64,000 bases of DNA from Lentisphaerae bacterium WC36 (GTDB lineage Bacteria > Verrucomicrobiota > Lentisphaeria > Victivallales > SZUA-371). A program made the translations under genes and the position numbers. Position 1 is the stretch's first letter. Each line of letters begins with the position of its first letter. Positions 34,997 through 48,886 of this stretch are shown here, piece after piece. The stretch is taken from the NCBI GenBank assembly GCA_020683205.1, contig CP085689.1, forward strand, positions 2,536,230 to 2,600,229, read 5' to 3'. Under the pieces are notes generated by a model. It saw only the letters and a list, made by a program, of their open reading frames with translations, was not told the DNA's origin and searched no databases.

Positions 34997-36859
34997 TTAA
35001 CCAACAACTTCATAAATCTCTGGCTCTTCAAGAAGCCGAAAATACCCCTCTTCATTTAGATTATAATCATCATACTCAATATTTTCTAAATAATCAACAT
35101 CATTTGTGACAGCAAAATTTAAATTTTCAGGGAAAATAAAAAAATCTTTATTATTTAGTAAGGTTGTATTATAAGCTATCAAAGAACGTGGCAATTTTTT
35201 ATCATCAACTAATCGCATAATATCCGCATAAACCGAATCATTAAAATCAGCCTTACATCGTTGCAATAAAAATAATAAATTCAAATGTTTAAAAAATTTT
35301 GATTCACTATCAAAAGTATATTGCAATTTATGATTATCAACAAAAGGTAAAATTTTATATGTTTCTTTTATTTTTTTAAATTCTCCAGCTCGGTAAATTA
35401 TGTTAACAATTAAAGGTTTACCTACATCAAGTTCAAGATCATTATGAGTATTCATAATTTTATTGACATCAATTAAAATATTACGTTTTCGCCATGAACT
35501 AGAATTAATAGCAATCCAACTATTATCAAAAAGATTAATACCATTTATAGCTACAGCCTCAATTTTTAAATTACTCTGCTTGATGCGCGTCATCTGTTTA
35601 ATAGTTAACTCCTCAAGATCAGAATTACTATAAATATATTCACAATGTCCGCCAGAACTAAATGAAGACAACTCTTTCAGTGAACAATTTATTTTATTTA
35701 GCTCAACAAAACTGTAATAACGTACAGTATTAAAATTTTTAGTAATTATTGCAGTCAATTTATTTTCAAAAAAAGCAGGACAACTGTTTCTAAAAGATAA
35801 AACTTCTCCTTCATAATTGATGAAGCAACCTTTTTTAATATAATTTTCAATTGACATTTGTTTATTTTTTAATGAAGAAATAAGCGAATCATCAAACTCA
35901 TCTAAATTTTCAATAAAATTCGTAGCTTCAGCTATATTATTTTGAGTTGCATAACAGAAAGTTGGTCTAAACTTTTTTATTCCACAACCAATAGCAGCTA
36001 TACAAAAACTATCATTTTCATCTAAGCATTTTAAAGCCGTAATTACTGCTTTTTTTATTTGCTCAAACTTAAACCCCATAACAACTTTACTACACTCAAT
36101 GACAATCGTTAAAGTTTTTGGTGAGGAAAAATAGTAATTGCACGAATTTATTTTTGATGAAAAACTTAAGTTCAAAAGCGATGATTCACGATAGAAATAA
36201 GCAAAATGATCATAAAATTGCTTTGTAATACATTTAAAATTAAGAACTAAAGGATTAGTTTTCCCCGACAGCAGATTCAGAATTTTTTTGCTCTTTTTAT
36301 AGAAAAAGGTGCTATCTAAAACTTTTACATAGTTTGCTGGAGTAACCTCATATAATGGATTGTACTGATAACTAATAATTGATGATCCTGAAATATAGTC
36401 TAATTTTCCAACTTGGCTAAACCGACTTGCACTATCACTATGAATTAGTCCAATTTCAGTAAAAACACAACGATTTTGTTGACGATCGCAAAAAATATGT
36501 TTACGCACTAAATCAAAGGATAGTCTGATAGTATCATCTTTCTCAAGGTTCCAAAAAGCAAATTTCAAAGAAACATTATCTTGAAAGACAACGGCACAAT
36601 GAAAATTCTGCTCCGTATTAAGATTGTCTGTAAAATTATCGCAAAGCTCAATTTCATTGATAATTTGCCCATTTCGAAAGATATTCAAATTTTTGATAAT
36701 GGCATTAGGTGGAATAGGAGCCGCACATTCAAAAAAGTCATGTTGCTCCATATTTTTTTCAAAAATCAACTCAATATTAACTTCAGAAACTATCGAACTA
36801 CGATTTGTCACAATATTTAAACTTGCATTTTGTTCTACATTATTCAAAATACCACCCAT
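34997..36859 (-). CDS. VIT-domain/vWA-like protein, cytoplasmic
   Basis: About 620 residues. The N-terminal 150 follow the VIT pattern of inter-alpha-trypsin-inhibitor heavy chains: AAPIPPNAIIKNLNIFRNGQ (the aromatic-free VIT turn), FAFWNLEKDDTIRLSFDL. The next region (about 270-430) is von Willebrand A-like by placement, LTIVIECSKVVMGFKFEQIKKAV, but the MIDAS DxSxS is replaced by ECSKV, so metal binding is probably lost. No signal peptide or membrane span. The start is uncertain: the frame is open 21 codons upstream with a hydrophobic piece; I prefer the ATG at 36859 because similarity starts there. Role unknown. Confidence 0.65.
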   Translation of the reverse strand: MGGILNNVEQNASLNIVTNRSSIVSEVNIELIFEKNMEQHDFFECAAPIPPNAIIKNLNIFRNGQIINEIELCDNFTDNLNTEQNFHCAVVFQDNVSLKFAFWNLEKDDTIRLSFDLVRKHIFCDRQQNRCVFTEIGLIHSDSASRFSQVGKLDYISGSSIISYQYNPLYEVTPANYVKVLDSTFFYKKSKKILNLLSGKTNPLVLNFKCITKQFYDHFAYFYRESSLLNLSFSSKINSCNYYFSSPKTLTIVIECSKVVMGFKFEQIKKAVITALKCLDENDSFCIAAIGCGIKKFRPTFCYATQNNIAEATNFIENLDEFDDSLISSLKNKQMSIENYIKKGCFINYEGEVLSFRNSCPAFFENKLTAIITKNFNTVRYYSFVELNKINCSLKELSSFSSGGHCEYIYSNSDLEELTIKQMTRIKQSNLKIEAVAINGINLFDNSWIAINSSSWRKRNILIDVNKIMNTHNDLELDVGKPLIVNIIYRAGEFKKIKETYKILPFVDNHKLQYTFDSESKFFKHLNLLFLLQRCKADFNDSVYADIMRLVDDKKLPRSLIAYNTTLLNNKDFFIFPENLNFAVTNDVDYLENIEYDDYNLNEEGYFRLLEEPEIYEVVG

Positions 36860-37200
36860 CAAAATCACATAAAATTCATAACTAACATAACTTATAATAT
36901 AACAACTATTACCATTATGCAATTCAAAAGCTGCAATTTTTGGAAGTTATTTCCTATAGATAATATAATAATAATTTCATTACTAATACTTTAAGATCCC
37001 TATATCTTATAGCCTCCTAATAACAATTATTAAAAGTTGTTATAATAAAAAATCCTTCAAGCAAGCAAATTAGAAATAGCGCAATTAATTCTCAAAACAA
37101 TCATCCCATAGTTGTTTTACAGGCTCAACAACTTATTTCAAAGTATCGTAAATCGTAATAATCACTGGCCTCATTCTTTATACTTGTGTATAATATTGTA
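36860..37200. other. Intergenic region between VIT-like gene and rrn terminator
   Basis: No gene. A hairpin TAATAACAA/TTGTTATAA lies near 37018-37045 and an AGGAGG-like stretch on the minus strand near 37010, possibly leader elements of the VIT-like gene. Nothing else recognised. Confidence 0.4.
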
Positions 37201-37243
37201 TTAAAACAAAAAAAAGCACTTACAGGAGCTACCTATAAGTGCT
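37201..37243 (-). terminator. Intrinsic terminator of the rRNA operon
   Basis: Stem AAGCACTTATAGGT/ACCTGTAAGTGCTT-like on the minus strand (arms 37214-37226 and 37231-37243, near perfect, AGCT loop) followed by seven T, then GTTTT. It lies 15 bases after the 5S gene. Confidence 0.88.
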
Positions 37244-37257
37244 TATATAAAATTAAA

Positions 37258-37372
37258 CCCGGCATCGAGCTACTCTCCCACAGTAAAATATGCAGTACCA
37301 TCGCCGCTGGAGTCCTTAACAATCGTGTTCGGGAAGGGAACGTGTGTAACACCTCCGCTATGGACACCGGAT
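37258..37372 (-). rRNA. rrf: 5S ribosomal RNA
   Basis: About 115 bases with the standard 5S order: terminal stem ATCCGGTG / CGCCGGG-like, GGTGTTACACACGTTCCC loop B/A region, CGAACACGATTGTTAAG and the loop E block CGATGGTACTGCATATTTTACTGTGGGAGAGTAG. The ends are estimated from the terminal helix. Last gene of the rRNA operon. Confidence 0.93.
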
Positions 37373-37539
37373 AACAAAATCGAATTTTAATATACTGTAG
37401 AGTTAACAAATTGCAAACGTAACGTACTCAAATACAGCGTATTTTTTAATATGAATTACTACTCAATTATAAACTTCTTCAAAAGAGAAGAATTATATTT
37501 CTTTCTAAGATTCGCAAAAGCGAAAATCAGAAAGAAAAG

Positions 37540-40472
<2,933 letters not shown>

Positions 40473-40737
40473 ACCAGAAATTTTTGTTGTTTTAGTTTTG
40501 CATACCTAAAACAATCTCTAATGAAGTTATAATTTATTTTTCGATCTTTCGATCGAAGTTGTAGATTATTTTATTAAACATACTACGGCTTTTTTCTTTC
40601 ACATTCACTGTTAATTTATTACTTATTGTATAAATTAATGTTGTTGTTTCTTACAATATATTTTTCTTCGATTTTCAATGAACTACTCAACTTTCAGTTG
40701 AGTCGAATTCTTTAACTGTTCAGTATAATAAGTAAAC

Positions 40738-40814
40738 TGGTGGGCGTACCAGGACTTGAACCTGGGACCTCATCCTTATCAGGGATGCGCTCTAACCAGC
40801 TGAGCTATACGCCC
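40738..40814 (-). tRNA. tRNA-Ile (GAT)
   Basis: Starts GGGCGTATAGCTCAGCTGG, anticodon loop CTGATAA (anticodon GAT), T loop GTTCAAG, acceptor pairing GGGCGTA/TACGCCC, discriminator A, and CCA encoded in the gene (40738-40740). In the 16S-23S spacer, next to 23S. Confidence 0.96.
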
Positions 40815-40986
40815 TCTTGTGATCTTAAAGCTTTGGGCTTCAGTGAGATATTTTTTTCAGTTGCTCCTTTTTTCTTTTTTTAAATTGTTTTTATGCAAAA
40901 CTTACTGATTATTTGAGCTAAAACATACTTTTAGGTATGTAAAAAGCAAAAATAAGCGGTAAAGCTTACTAAAAACAAGAGAAAAA

Positions 40987-41063
40987 TGGTGGAGCTGAAG
41001 GGATTCGAACCCTTGACCCCCTGCGTGCAAGGCAAGTGCTCTAGCCAACTGAGCTACAGCCCC
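40987..41063 (-). tRNA. tRNA-Ala (TGC)
   Basis: Starts GGGGCTGTAGCTCAGTTGG, anticodon loop TTGCAC (anticodon TGC), T loop GTTCGAA, acceptor pairing GGGGCTG/CAGCTCC with one G-T, discriminator A, and CCA encoded (40987-40989). Lies nearer 16S than tRNA-Ile. Confidence 0.96.
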
Positions 41064-41287
41064 ATTTATTGAGACTAACTTTTTTATCTCTTACTTAATA
41101 CTTCTTCAGTTGTCAATCAGCTTTACTTAGCGATTAAACCTTGAATAGTACAATGTATCCAATCGAGTTATATCTCTATAACTCACACCCTTGACTGAAA
41201 AGGGGCTTAGCCATCTCCAGAACATGAACTTTATTTATTAATTTTACAGTCAGATGTGTTCATTGCTTTGTTCTAGATGCTCCTTAT

Positions 41288-42809
<1,522 letters not shown>

Positions 42810-43023
42810 ATAAATTTTTCTTCAAAGCTTGATTTAGCTTTTTATTTTTAAATTATTAAGGAATAAATCTCTCAATAATTTCGACTATTTGTTTTTAGTT
42901 TGTATTATTCAAACTTTTTGAGGTTACTACCTCAAAAGAATTTTTGGATACATTATACTATTCAATTTTCAATCAACTTTTCTTTAATTTCAAACTCACC
43001 GTTTCCAGCGGCTTGAGTTACTT

Positions 43024-43051
43024 AATTTAGCAGACTTTCTTAACTTGTCAA
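43024..43051 (-). promoter_or_regulatory. rRNA promoter P1
   Basis: Minus strand: TTGACA (43046-43051), 16-base spacer, TAAATT (43024-43029). Upstream is an A-rich block (GAAAATAAAAGTTAAAAAAAG) like an UP element. Same architecture as P2 and P3. Confidence 0.75.
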
Positions 43052-43208
43052 ACAAGTTTTGAAACTTTTTTTAACTTTTATTTTCAAGCTCAATTTTAAT
43101 CGAACTCGCTAATAAATGTTTTTAGTTTTCTTAAGCACTGCTTTTTATATATTTTAAAGAACTTTTAACTCTCGTTAACTTCATCACCGTTTCGGTCATG
43201 AGCTCTTT

Positions 43209-43236
43209 AATTTAGCACGCTTCAGCAACTTGTCAA
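43209..43236 (-). promoter_or_regulatory. rRNA promoter P2
   Basis: Minus strand: TTGACA (43231-43236), 16-base spacer, TAAATT (43209-43214), preceded by GAAAATAAAAGCTGAAAAAAG and followed by AAGAGCTCATGACCG and a hairpin CATGACCG/CGGTGATG. Confidence 0.75.
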
Positions 43237-43388
43237 ACTCATTTTTGAACTTTTTTCAGCTTTTATTTTCAACGGCTTTACTCGTTAAAATAATTCACAA
43301 AAAAATCCATCTGTTTGCTTTTTTATTTAAGTTTAAAAAGAACTCTCAACTAACACAGCAACTAAATCGCTGTCGTTAGTGAGCTCTT

Positions 43389-43416
43389 AAAATAACTCGA
43401 CCTACAACTTTTGCAA
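43389..43416 (-). promoter_or_regulatory. rRNA promoter P3 (degenerate copy)
   Basis: Minus strand: TTGCAA (43411-43416), 16-base spacer, TATTTT (43389-43394), preceded by CTAAAAAAAGATTGAAAAAAG and followed by AAGAGCTCACTAACGACAGC, whose complement returns about 30 bases downstream as a hairpin. Confidence 0.6.
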
Positions 43417-43658
43417 ACCATTTCGCTATCTTTTTTCAATCTTTTTTTTAGAATTTACTCTAACTTTCAACACAACATATACCAATACAACATGTTATAC
43501 CACATTAGTTATACTTTCAAAAAAAATTATTTTATATATTTTATCTACGACCACTATAAAATGTTCTAAACCCTTACCGTTATTGTATAGTAACAAAAAC
43601 TTAACATCATTATAAATATGAAAATATTAACCAAAAATTATAGATAAAATATTTTGCA

Positions 43659-43946
43659 ATGAACACTAACAATCAACAAATTCTTGAATCGATCAAACAA
43701 CAAAATATATCTTGCTGCAATAGTTCAAACATAAAAAATAAACTCGAAGCAATTGTTAAACAATATTTTTCAAAATCCAATGAAATAAAAGAAGCAATGG
43801 AAGCGATGAGTTGCTCTGATAAATATTTAAATTCACGTGCTAACGCCATAAAAAATGCCAAGAAAATTATTAAAAACTGGCAAATACCTTCTGATGATGC
43901 AATGAACAAAATAGCAGAGCAATTAGTAAAAAAACTCTGCGGATAA
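43659..43946 (+). CDS. Small soluble protein, unknown function
   Basis: 95 residues, predicted mostly helical, with Cys18-Cys19, Cys52 and Cys94 and many Lys/Asn (IKKIIKNWQIPSDDAMNKIAEQLVKKLCG). No signal or membrane segment. No family recognised; weak ribosome binding site. Divergent from the rRNA operon and followed by a good terminator at 44015, which supports real transcription. Could be a spurious frame, but the amino-acid pattern is protein-like. Confidence 0.5.
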   Translation: MNTNNQQILESIKQQNISCCNSSNIKNKLEAIVKQYFSKSNEIKEAMEAMSCSDKYLNSRANAIKNAKKIIKNWQIPSDDAMNKIAEQLVKKLCG

Positions 43947-44014
43947 ACACTAACAGCATAAAATTTATTTTTTAGATTTCTTTTATTTAATTAATATAAT
44001 AAATAACACAAAAA

Positions 44015-44052
44015 ACCAGCTTTAAATATTAAATATAGCTGGTCTTTTTATA
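44015..44052. terminator. Bidirectional terminator between small gene and response regulator
   Basis: ACCAGCT/AGCTGGT arms with a TTAAATATTAAATAT loop (itself a partial palindrome); T-runs on both strands. It separates the 43946 and 44073 gene ends. Confidence 0.75.
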
Positions 44053-44072
44053 TTTTATAATATATTGATATA

Positions 44073-45566
44073 TCAATTACTCCCTTTCAAGCGGGCATTT
44101 AATGCCTGAGGAGAAATACCTAATATCTTGGCTGCTGCTCGTTGGTTATTATTAGTCCTGTTCAAGGCCTCTTGCGTTAAAGCCTTCATCATTTCTTTTT
44201 GATTAGGCAATTTGTTTAACTTAGACAAAACTGTTGCAATATCATCTTCAAAAATATTACTAGTGAAACTGCAACTTCTAATTTCATCCCCCCTTTCAAA
44301 CTGCCCTGTTACTTGCAATGACCTCTCTTTAGATAAATTACGTTTAATATGGTTTTGAAAAACATTGGGCTGCAATAACCTTGACTCCGTATTACTAATT
44401 GCATCATACATCATTGCTTCTAACTCCCTGACATTACCTGGAAAATGGTATTTTTTTAGCATAGGTAATAAATCACAATGATAACCATCAACCTCTTTAT
44501 TCATTGAATTAATAATTTTATCTAAAAAATAATCCATCAACAAAATAATATCTTCGCTTCGCTCTCTTAATGCAGGAATGTGAATATGATGCGTTGCGAT
44601 TCGGTAATATAAATCCTTTCTAAATTTATTACTAACTTGCAAATCGTGTAAGTTTCTATGAGTAGCTAAAACTATTCTTGCATTTGATTTTTTATTTTCA
44701 TCAGACCCTAATGGAGAAAACTCATATTCCTGAAGTAACCTTAAAATTTTAACTTGTGAAGCTAAACTTAAATCTCCAATTTCGTCTAGGAAAAGCGTTC
44801 CATTTTGAGCTTTTTCTATTACACCTCTTCGATCACTTATAGCTCCAGTAAAAGCCCCTTTACAGTGACCAAAAAGTGTGTCGGCAAACATATTATCTTC
44901 TAAACCCGCAGCATTTACTGCTACAAATTCTCCTGTCCTACCAGAAGCACGATGAATAGCTTGAGCAAAAAGCTCTTTACCTACCCCAGTTTCACCAGTA
45001 ATTAAAACTGGTTTATCATATTTTGCTACCGCTTCTACATATTTAAATAGACCCAACATTTGACCGTTGCGCGTAATTATATCTTTAAAAATTTCAGAAT
45101 TGTAGCCATCCTGCTGCTCATGCATTAAAGAACTCAAAGACAGCTCATCATTTCCTTCTGTGGCAAATTCTTTATTTTCAACAGCACGTTTAACCCGCTC
45201 TATTAATTCATCACAATTTATTGGCTTATTTAGATAATCAACAGCCCCAACTTTCATACATTCGATTGCAACATCAACATCATCTTTTCCAGACGCAATA
45301 ATCACTGGTATATGTGGAAATAAATCTCTAATTGAACCAAGTAAATCTTGCCCCGTAACATGAGGCATCATCAAATCTAACACCACCAAATCAATATCTT
45401 GGCGTTCCAGAATACTCATTGCATGACGACTATCTTTACAACTAATGACATTATTTATTCCACAAGTATGCAGGGATAATTCATAACTACTAAGTGCCAT
45501 TGTTTCATCATCTACTAGTAAAATAGGGTTTTTTGGGTATAACTTGTTAATCATATTATTCAGCAA
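44073..45566 (-). CDS. Sigma54-dependent response regulator (NtrC family)
   Basis: 497 residues. Receiver domain (about 13-130) with phospho-acceptor Asp64 in LVVLDLMMPH; central AAA+ domain (about 165-400) with Walker A GETGVGKE, GAFTGA loop at 237-242 that contacts sigma54, and Walker B LFLDEIGDL; C-terminal Fis-type helix-turn-helix (NQRAAAKILGISPQALNARL). So it activates sigma54 promoters on phosphorylation. The partner kinase is probably the PAS histidine kinase just upstream (45779-47812). Target genes cannot be read from here. Confidence 0.95.
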   Translation of the reverse strand: MLNNMINKLYPKNPILLVDDETMALSSYELSLHTCGINNVISCKDSRHAMSILERQDIDLVVLDLMMPHVTGQDLLGSIRDLFPHIPVIIASGKDDVDVAIECMKVGAVDYLNKPINCDELIERVKRAVENKEFATEGNDELSLSSLMHEQQDGYNSEIFKDIITRNGQMLGLFKYVEAVAKYDKPVLITGETGVGKELFAQAIHRASGRTGEFVAVNAAGLEDNMFADTLFGHCKGAFTGAISDRRGVIEKAQNGTLFLDEIGDLSLASQVKILRLLQEYEFSPLGSDENKKSNARIVLATHRNLHDLQVSNKFRKDLYYRIATHHIHIPALRERSEDIILLMDYFLDKIINSMNKEVDGYHCDLLPMLKKYHFPGNVRELEAMMYDAISNTESRLLQPNVFQNHIKRNLSKERSLQVTGQFERGDEIRSCSFTSNIFEDDIATVLSKLNKLPNQKEMMKALTQEALNRTNNNQRAAAKILGISPQALNARLKGSN

Positions 45567-45778
45567 TGCCTTTATTTTTATATATTCTTCAACTTTATTA
45601 TTTCAAATTCATCAAAACGCATCATTTATGCCCCCAACACTACCCTAAATGTTACAGTTGTATTTGAAACTAAATATAGTTATTTAATATAATTTGACTT
45701 TATTTTTTTTCCAGTTGATTTTCACTATAAATAACAAAAAACATCTAATATTTTATATACTGTTTATTTTAAAAACAA

Positions 45779-47812
45779 CTATTCTATAGATTCAGTCACT
45801 GGAAATATTAACCTAACAATTGTTCCAACCCCATCTTCTGATTTAATTTCAATAACTCCTTTATGTTCTTGAACTATTGCGGCACAAATACTTAGACCTA
45901 ATCCAGTACCTCCTGCATCCCTTTTTGTTGTAAAAAAAGGATCCTTAATCTTTTGCAAATATTTCTTTTTTATCCCAAGCCCTTCATCTTGCACAACAAC
46001 AACAACAGAATTTATTACTTTATCATGATAACTCGTAATTCTCAACAAACTATTAAAATTTTTCAATGCTTGACATGCATTTTGTACCAAATTGATAATA
46101 ACTTGTTCTATTTTCAAAATATCAGCATTAATTTTTGGCATAGGTTCATATAAATCAACAATAAAATTATTTGTTGACTGATGAATTTCAGAGTGCATTA
46201 TTGTCAATGCTTTATTAATAGCATTATTGATGTTTACCAAATGATGCCTATCCACCGAATGATCGCGCGAATATTCTTTCAGTGTCTTAACAATGTTATC
46301 AATTCGCTCAACTCCCTCTTGAAGACCATTCACTACAATATCAAGCGTATTCATTATTGATGAACAATGAAAATTTGCCACCGAAAATTCTCCATTATGC
46401 TGATAGTAAAAATTAAGAATAGGTTCTAAATCAAAAACTATCTTCTTTAAAATTGACGAATTTATACTTATAAAATTTGCTGGGTTATTGATTTCATGAG
46501 CAACTCCACTGACCAAAGTTCCTAAAGTCGATAATTTATCAGCCTGAAGCAATTGTTGCTGTTGGGTATAATTTTTTTTATCAGCAAGAACTCTATTAGT
46601 TATATCTTTAATAACCATAACTAATCCGTCAAATTTGCGATTCTCAAAAAGAGAATAAAAGGTCATATCAAAATACTTTCGCCCTCTCTTTTCAGATAAT
46701 AATAATGTTCTACTGACATTTTGTTCACATAATTCTTTTTTTATCGTCTTCAGCAACGATTTAGTTCCAATAAAAGCGGCAAAATTTTTTCCTTCTAATG
46801 ATGATTTATAAAACTTTTGCGCAACTCTATTAGCAAGTATGACATCCAAATTTTTATCAAAGTAGATTAAGGCTTCACCCATTATATTCATAATCTTATA
46901 AAACTGATTATTTAATGAGGCAAAATTATTACGACTTGCTATTAATTTTGTATGATCTATAGCCGTTGAAATAAACATCTTTGAATTTTTACTTTTAATT
47001 AAGGTGCTAGCTATTGAAAAGTTGCGTTTAGCTCCATATTTATCCAACAATGAAATACTAACCATCACGCTACCGCCACTTTTCAAAAGTTTTTCTTCTT
47101 CAGCTGCGAATTCCTTTAAAACATCAGCATCATGAATAACTGAATAATCTTCTACAGTAGATCCTAAATAGTTTTTTATATCAAAAAGGTCATAAACATT
47201 TTTCATTTCATCATTACAACCCAAACAGCGACGACTTTCATCTTTATAAGAAATAGGAATAGGTACAGCTTCAAATATAGTTGCCAAATCAAAATTTTCT
47301 TCATTCAGACTAGACACTTTTATAATTGAATTATCTTTAAATTTTTCAATAGACGATTTTTCTGAATTTTTAACTTCGGAATCAATTACGTAAGAAAGTT
47401 CATCATCAATATAACGAACAACTGAGTACCGCAACTCTTCATTATTATTCCTATCATATTCATAATTCCAACGATAATAAACTTCAGCAAAATTACCTGC
47501 GCGCACTTTTCTTAAAAATTTTTTAAATTTTTGACGGTCGTCTCTATGAATATATTCTATGTATTGTTCATCACAATTTATCAGTTTAAAAACTTCGGCA
47601 ATTCTTCCACCAAAGTGAACATAATCAAGCTTATTTTTTAAGTCATAACTCCAAACAATAATGTTTTCGTCACTGATAAGCTCTTTTTGTTGTTCTTTAA
47701 GTAAGCTATCTAACGACGAAATTCTTTTTAATATTCCGTCGTTATCAGGGAAAAGCTCTTTAAGTTCATAAAGCTTTCTTTGCATATTTAAATTTAAGAA
47801 ATAACTTTCCAC
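45779..47812 (-). CDS. PAS-domain sensor histidine kinase (cytoplasmic)
   Basis: 677 residues, no signal or transmembrane segment, so a cytoplasmic sensor. Three PAS-like domains (about 48-140, 172-285, 300-405), then HisKA with GVAHEINNPANFI (phospho-accepting His439), N box QVIINLVQNACQAL, G1 QDEGLGI and G2 GGTGLGLSI. The INNPANFI form resembles the NtrB/AtoS-like class that partners with NtrC regulators, fitting the downstream gene. About 210 bases separate the two genes, so the operon is not tight. Confidence 0.93.
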   Translation of the reverse strand: MESYFLNLNMQRKLYELKELFPDNDGILKRISSLDSLLKEQQKELISDENIIVWSYDLKNKLDYVHFGGRIAEVFKLINCDEQYIEYIHRDDRQKFKKFLRKVRAGNFAEVYYRWNYEYDRNNNEELRYSVVRYIDDELSYVIDSEVKNSEKSSIEKFKDNSIIKVSSLNEENFDLATIFEAVPIPISYKDESRRCLGCNDEMKNVYDLFDIKNYLGSTVEDYSVIHDADVLKEFAAEEEKLLKSGGSVMVSISLLDKYGAKRNFSIASTLIKSKNSKMFISTAIDHTKLIASRNNFASLNNQFYKIMNIMGEALIYFDKNLDVILANRVAQKFYKSSLEGKNFAAFIGTKSLLKTIKKELCEQNVSRTLLLSEKRGRKYFDMTFYSLFENRKFDGLVMVIKDITNRVLADKKNYTQQQQLLQADKLSTLGTLVSGVAHEINNPANFISINSSILKKIVFDLEPILNFYYQHNGEFSVANFHCSSIMNTLDIVVNGLQEGVERIDNIVKTLKEYSRDHSVDRHHLVNINNAINKALTIMHSEIHQSTNNFIVDLYEPMPKINADILKIEQVIINLVQNACQALKNFNSLLRITSYHDKVINSVVVVVQDEGLGIKKKYLQKIKDPFFTTKRDAGGTGLGLSICAAIVQEHKGVIEIKSEDGVGTIVRLIFPVTESIE

Positions 47813-47988
47813 TATTTTTCCTATGGGTCTAAAAATTAAACTACGATACTACTGAAATATCAAGCTTTTTACATTAGAAAATTAATTTCAAAATAATACC
47901 CAATTAATTATAATCCTTAAGCTTTTAAATTTTTTGACAATAGTACAAAAACTATCATCTTGAAACTATGAATTCTTATAAGAGAAAC

Positions 47989-48804
47989 TTAAAAACCTCT
48001 TTTATTCATCTTTTGACGCATTTTTCCTTGCTTTGCCATTTGTGGCTCTTCTAAATATAAAGCATACCACACATCACCAAGTTTTGCATTGGAAAACTTC
48101 TTTTCTTTTCCATTCACTAACATTTGATGATTTACAGAAAAGACATCCTCTCCAGTACGCTGAAATGCTTCTATAAGAATTGAAATTGCATCATCAATAC
48201 GTTTTTCTTTGACTAACACCCATGAATAAAATGCGTATAAAATTACAGCATTAGTTGCCTTAAATTTCTTTAGTTTTTTCTTCAAAACCGTCTCATAATC
48301 TTCGCCATTTTTATACATTCTCACTAATTTAAAAGCTAAAGCTCTTGAGTCAACAAAAAGAGAGTCTTTCATTAACTCATCAGCTTTTTTAAAATCTCTT
48401 AACTGAAAATAAAACATCATTTTCATAGTGCTAATTTGCTTTTTTAACAAAAAATTCCACTTATAAAAAGGCTGATATTTTGCCAAAACTTCAATTGCTT
48501 TACGAATAAACTTCGCTTGCTCTTTTTCCATCAAGGTTTGCATCGCTTTTACCCCACTCTGAGGTTTTCGTTGGAAATTTTGCATTTGACGATTTATTTT
48601 GTTTTGGCCTTCAAGCATAATATTTTGAATTTCATCATTAATTCTGCGCGTCTTTTTTCTAATAGTTAGAGAAATAATTACTTGAACTACAACAGTTGTC
48701 AAAACCGCTAAAAAGACAGTAGTTGGCGTTGATGCAGTTTTTGTGACATATAACAATACTCCACTAATTAATCCTGCAAAAAGTGCAATAATTGTACTCA
48801 ACAT
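47989..48804 (-). CDS. Membrane-anchored TPR-like protein, unknown function
   Basis: 271 residues. Two hydrophobic segments at the N-terminus (about 3-20 and 28-46) with a short charged loop, then a helical region whose spacing (FQLRDFKKADELMKDSLF, VLVKEKRIDDAISILIEAFQRTG) looks like tetratricopeptide-like repeats. No family recognised. It sits in a minus-strand group with the next gene and ffh. Confidence 0.7.
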   Translation of the reverse strand: MLSTIIALFAGLISGVLLYVTKTASTPTTVFLAVLTTVVVQVIISLTIRKKTRRINDEIQNIMLEGQNKINRQMQNFQRKPQSGVKAMQTLMEKEQAKFIRKAIEVLAKYQPFYKWNFLLKKQISTMKMMFYFQLRDFKKADELMKDSLFVDSRALAFKLVRMYKNGEDYETVLKKKLKKFKATNAVILYAFYSWVLVKEKRIDDAISILIEAFQRTGEDVFSVNHQMLVNGKEKKFSNAKLGDVWYALYLEEPQMAKQGKMRQKMNKRGF

Positions 48805-48886
48805 ATTCTATTTTCCTTCTTGTTTTGTGAATGAAAGCATTCACGCTATTTTACTTTTTTGTTTTATTTTAAAATATTTTTTTAAA

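Larger units (their letters stand above)
42810..43658. other. rRNA operon leader and promoter region
   Basis: No protein gene. Minus strand from the top: promoters P3, P2 and P1 in three related units of about 180 bp, each followed by a hairpin; then a leader with a strong hairpin TTTTGAGGTAGTAACCTCAAAA (42919-42940) and an AAATTATT/AATAATTT stem (about 42841-42875) just before 16S, a likely processing stem. The part 43470-43658 holds the start region of the divergent small gene and nothing else I recognise. Confidence 0.75.
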
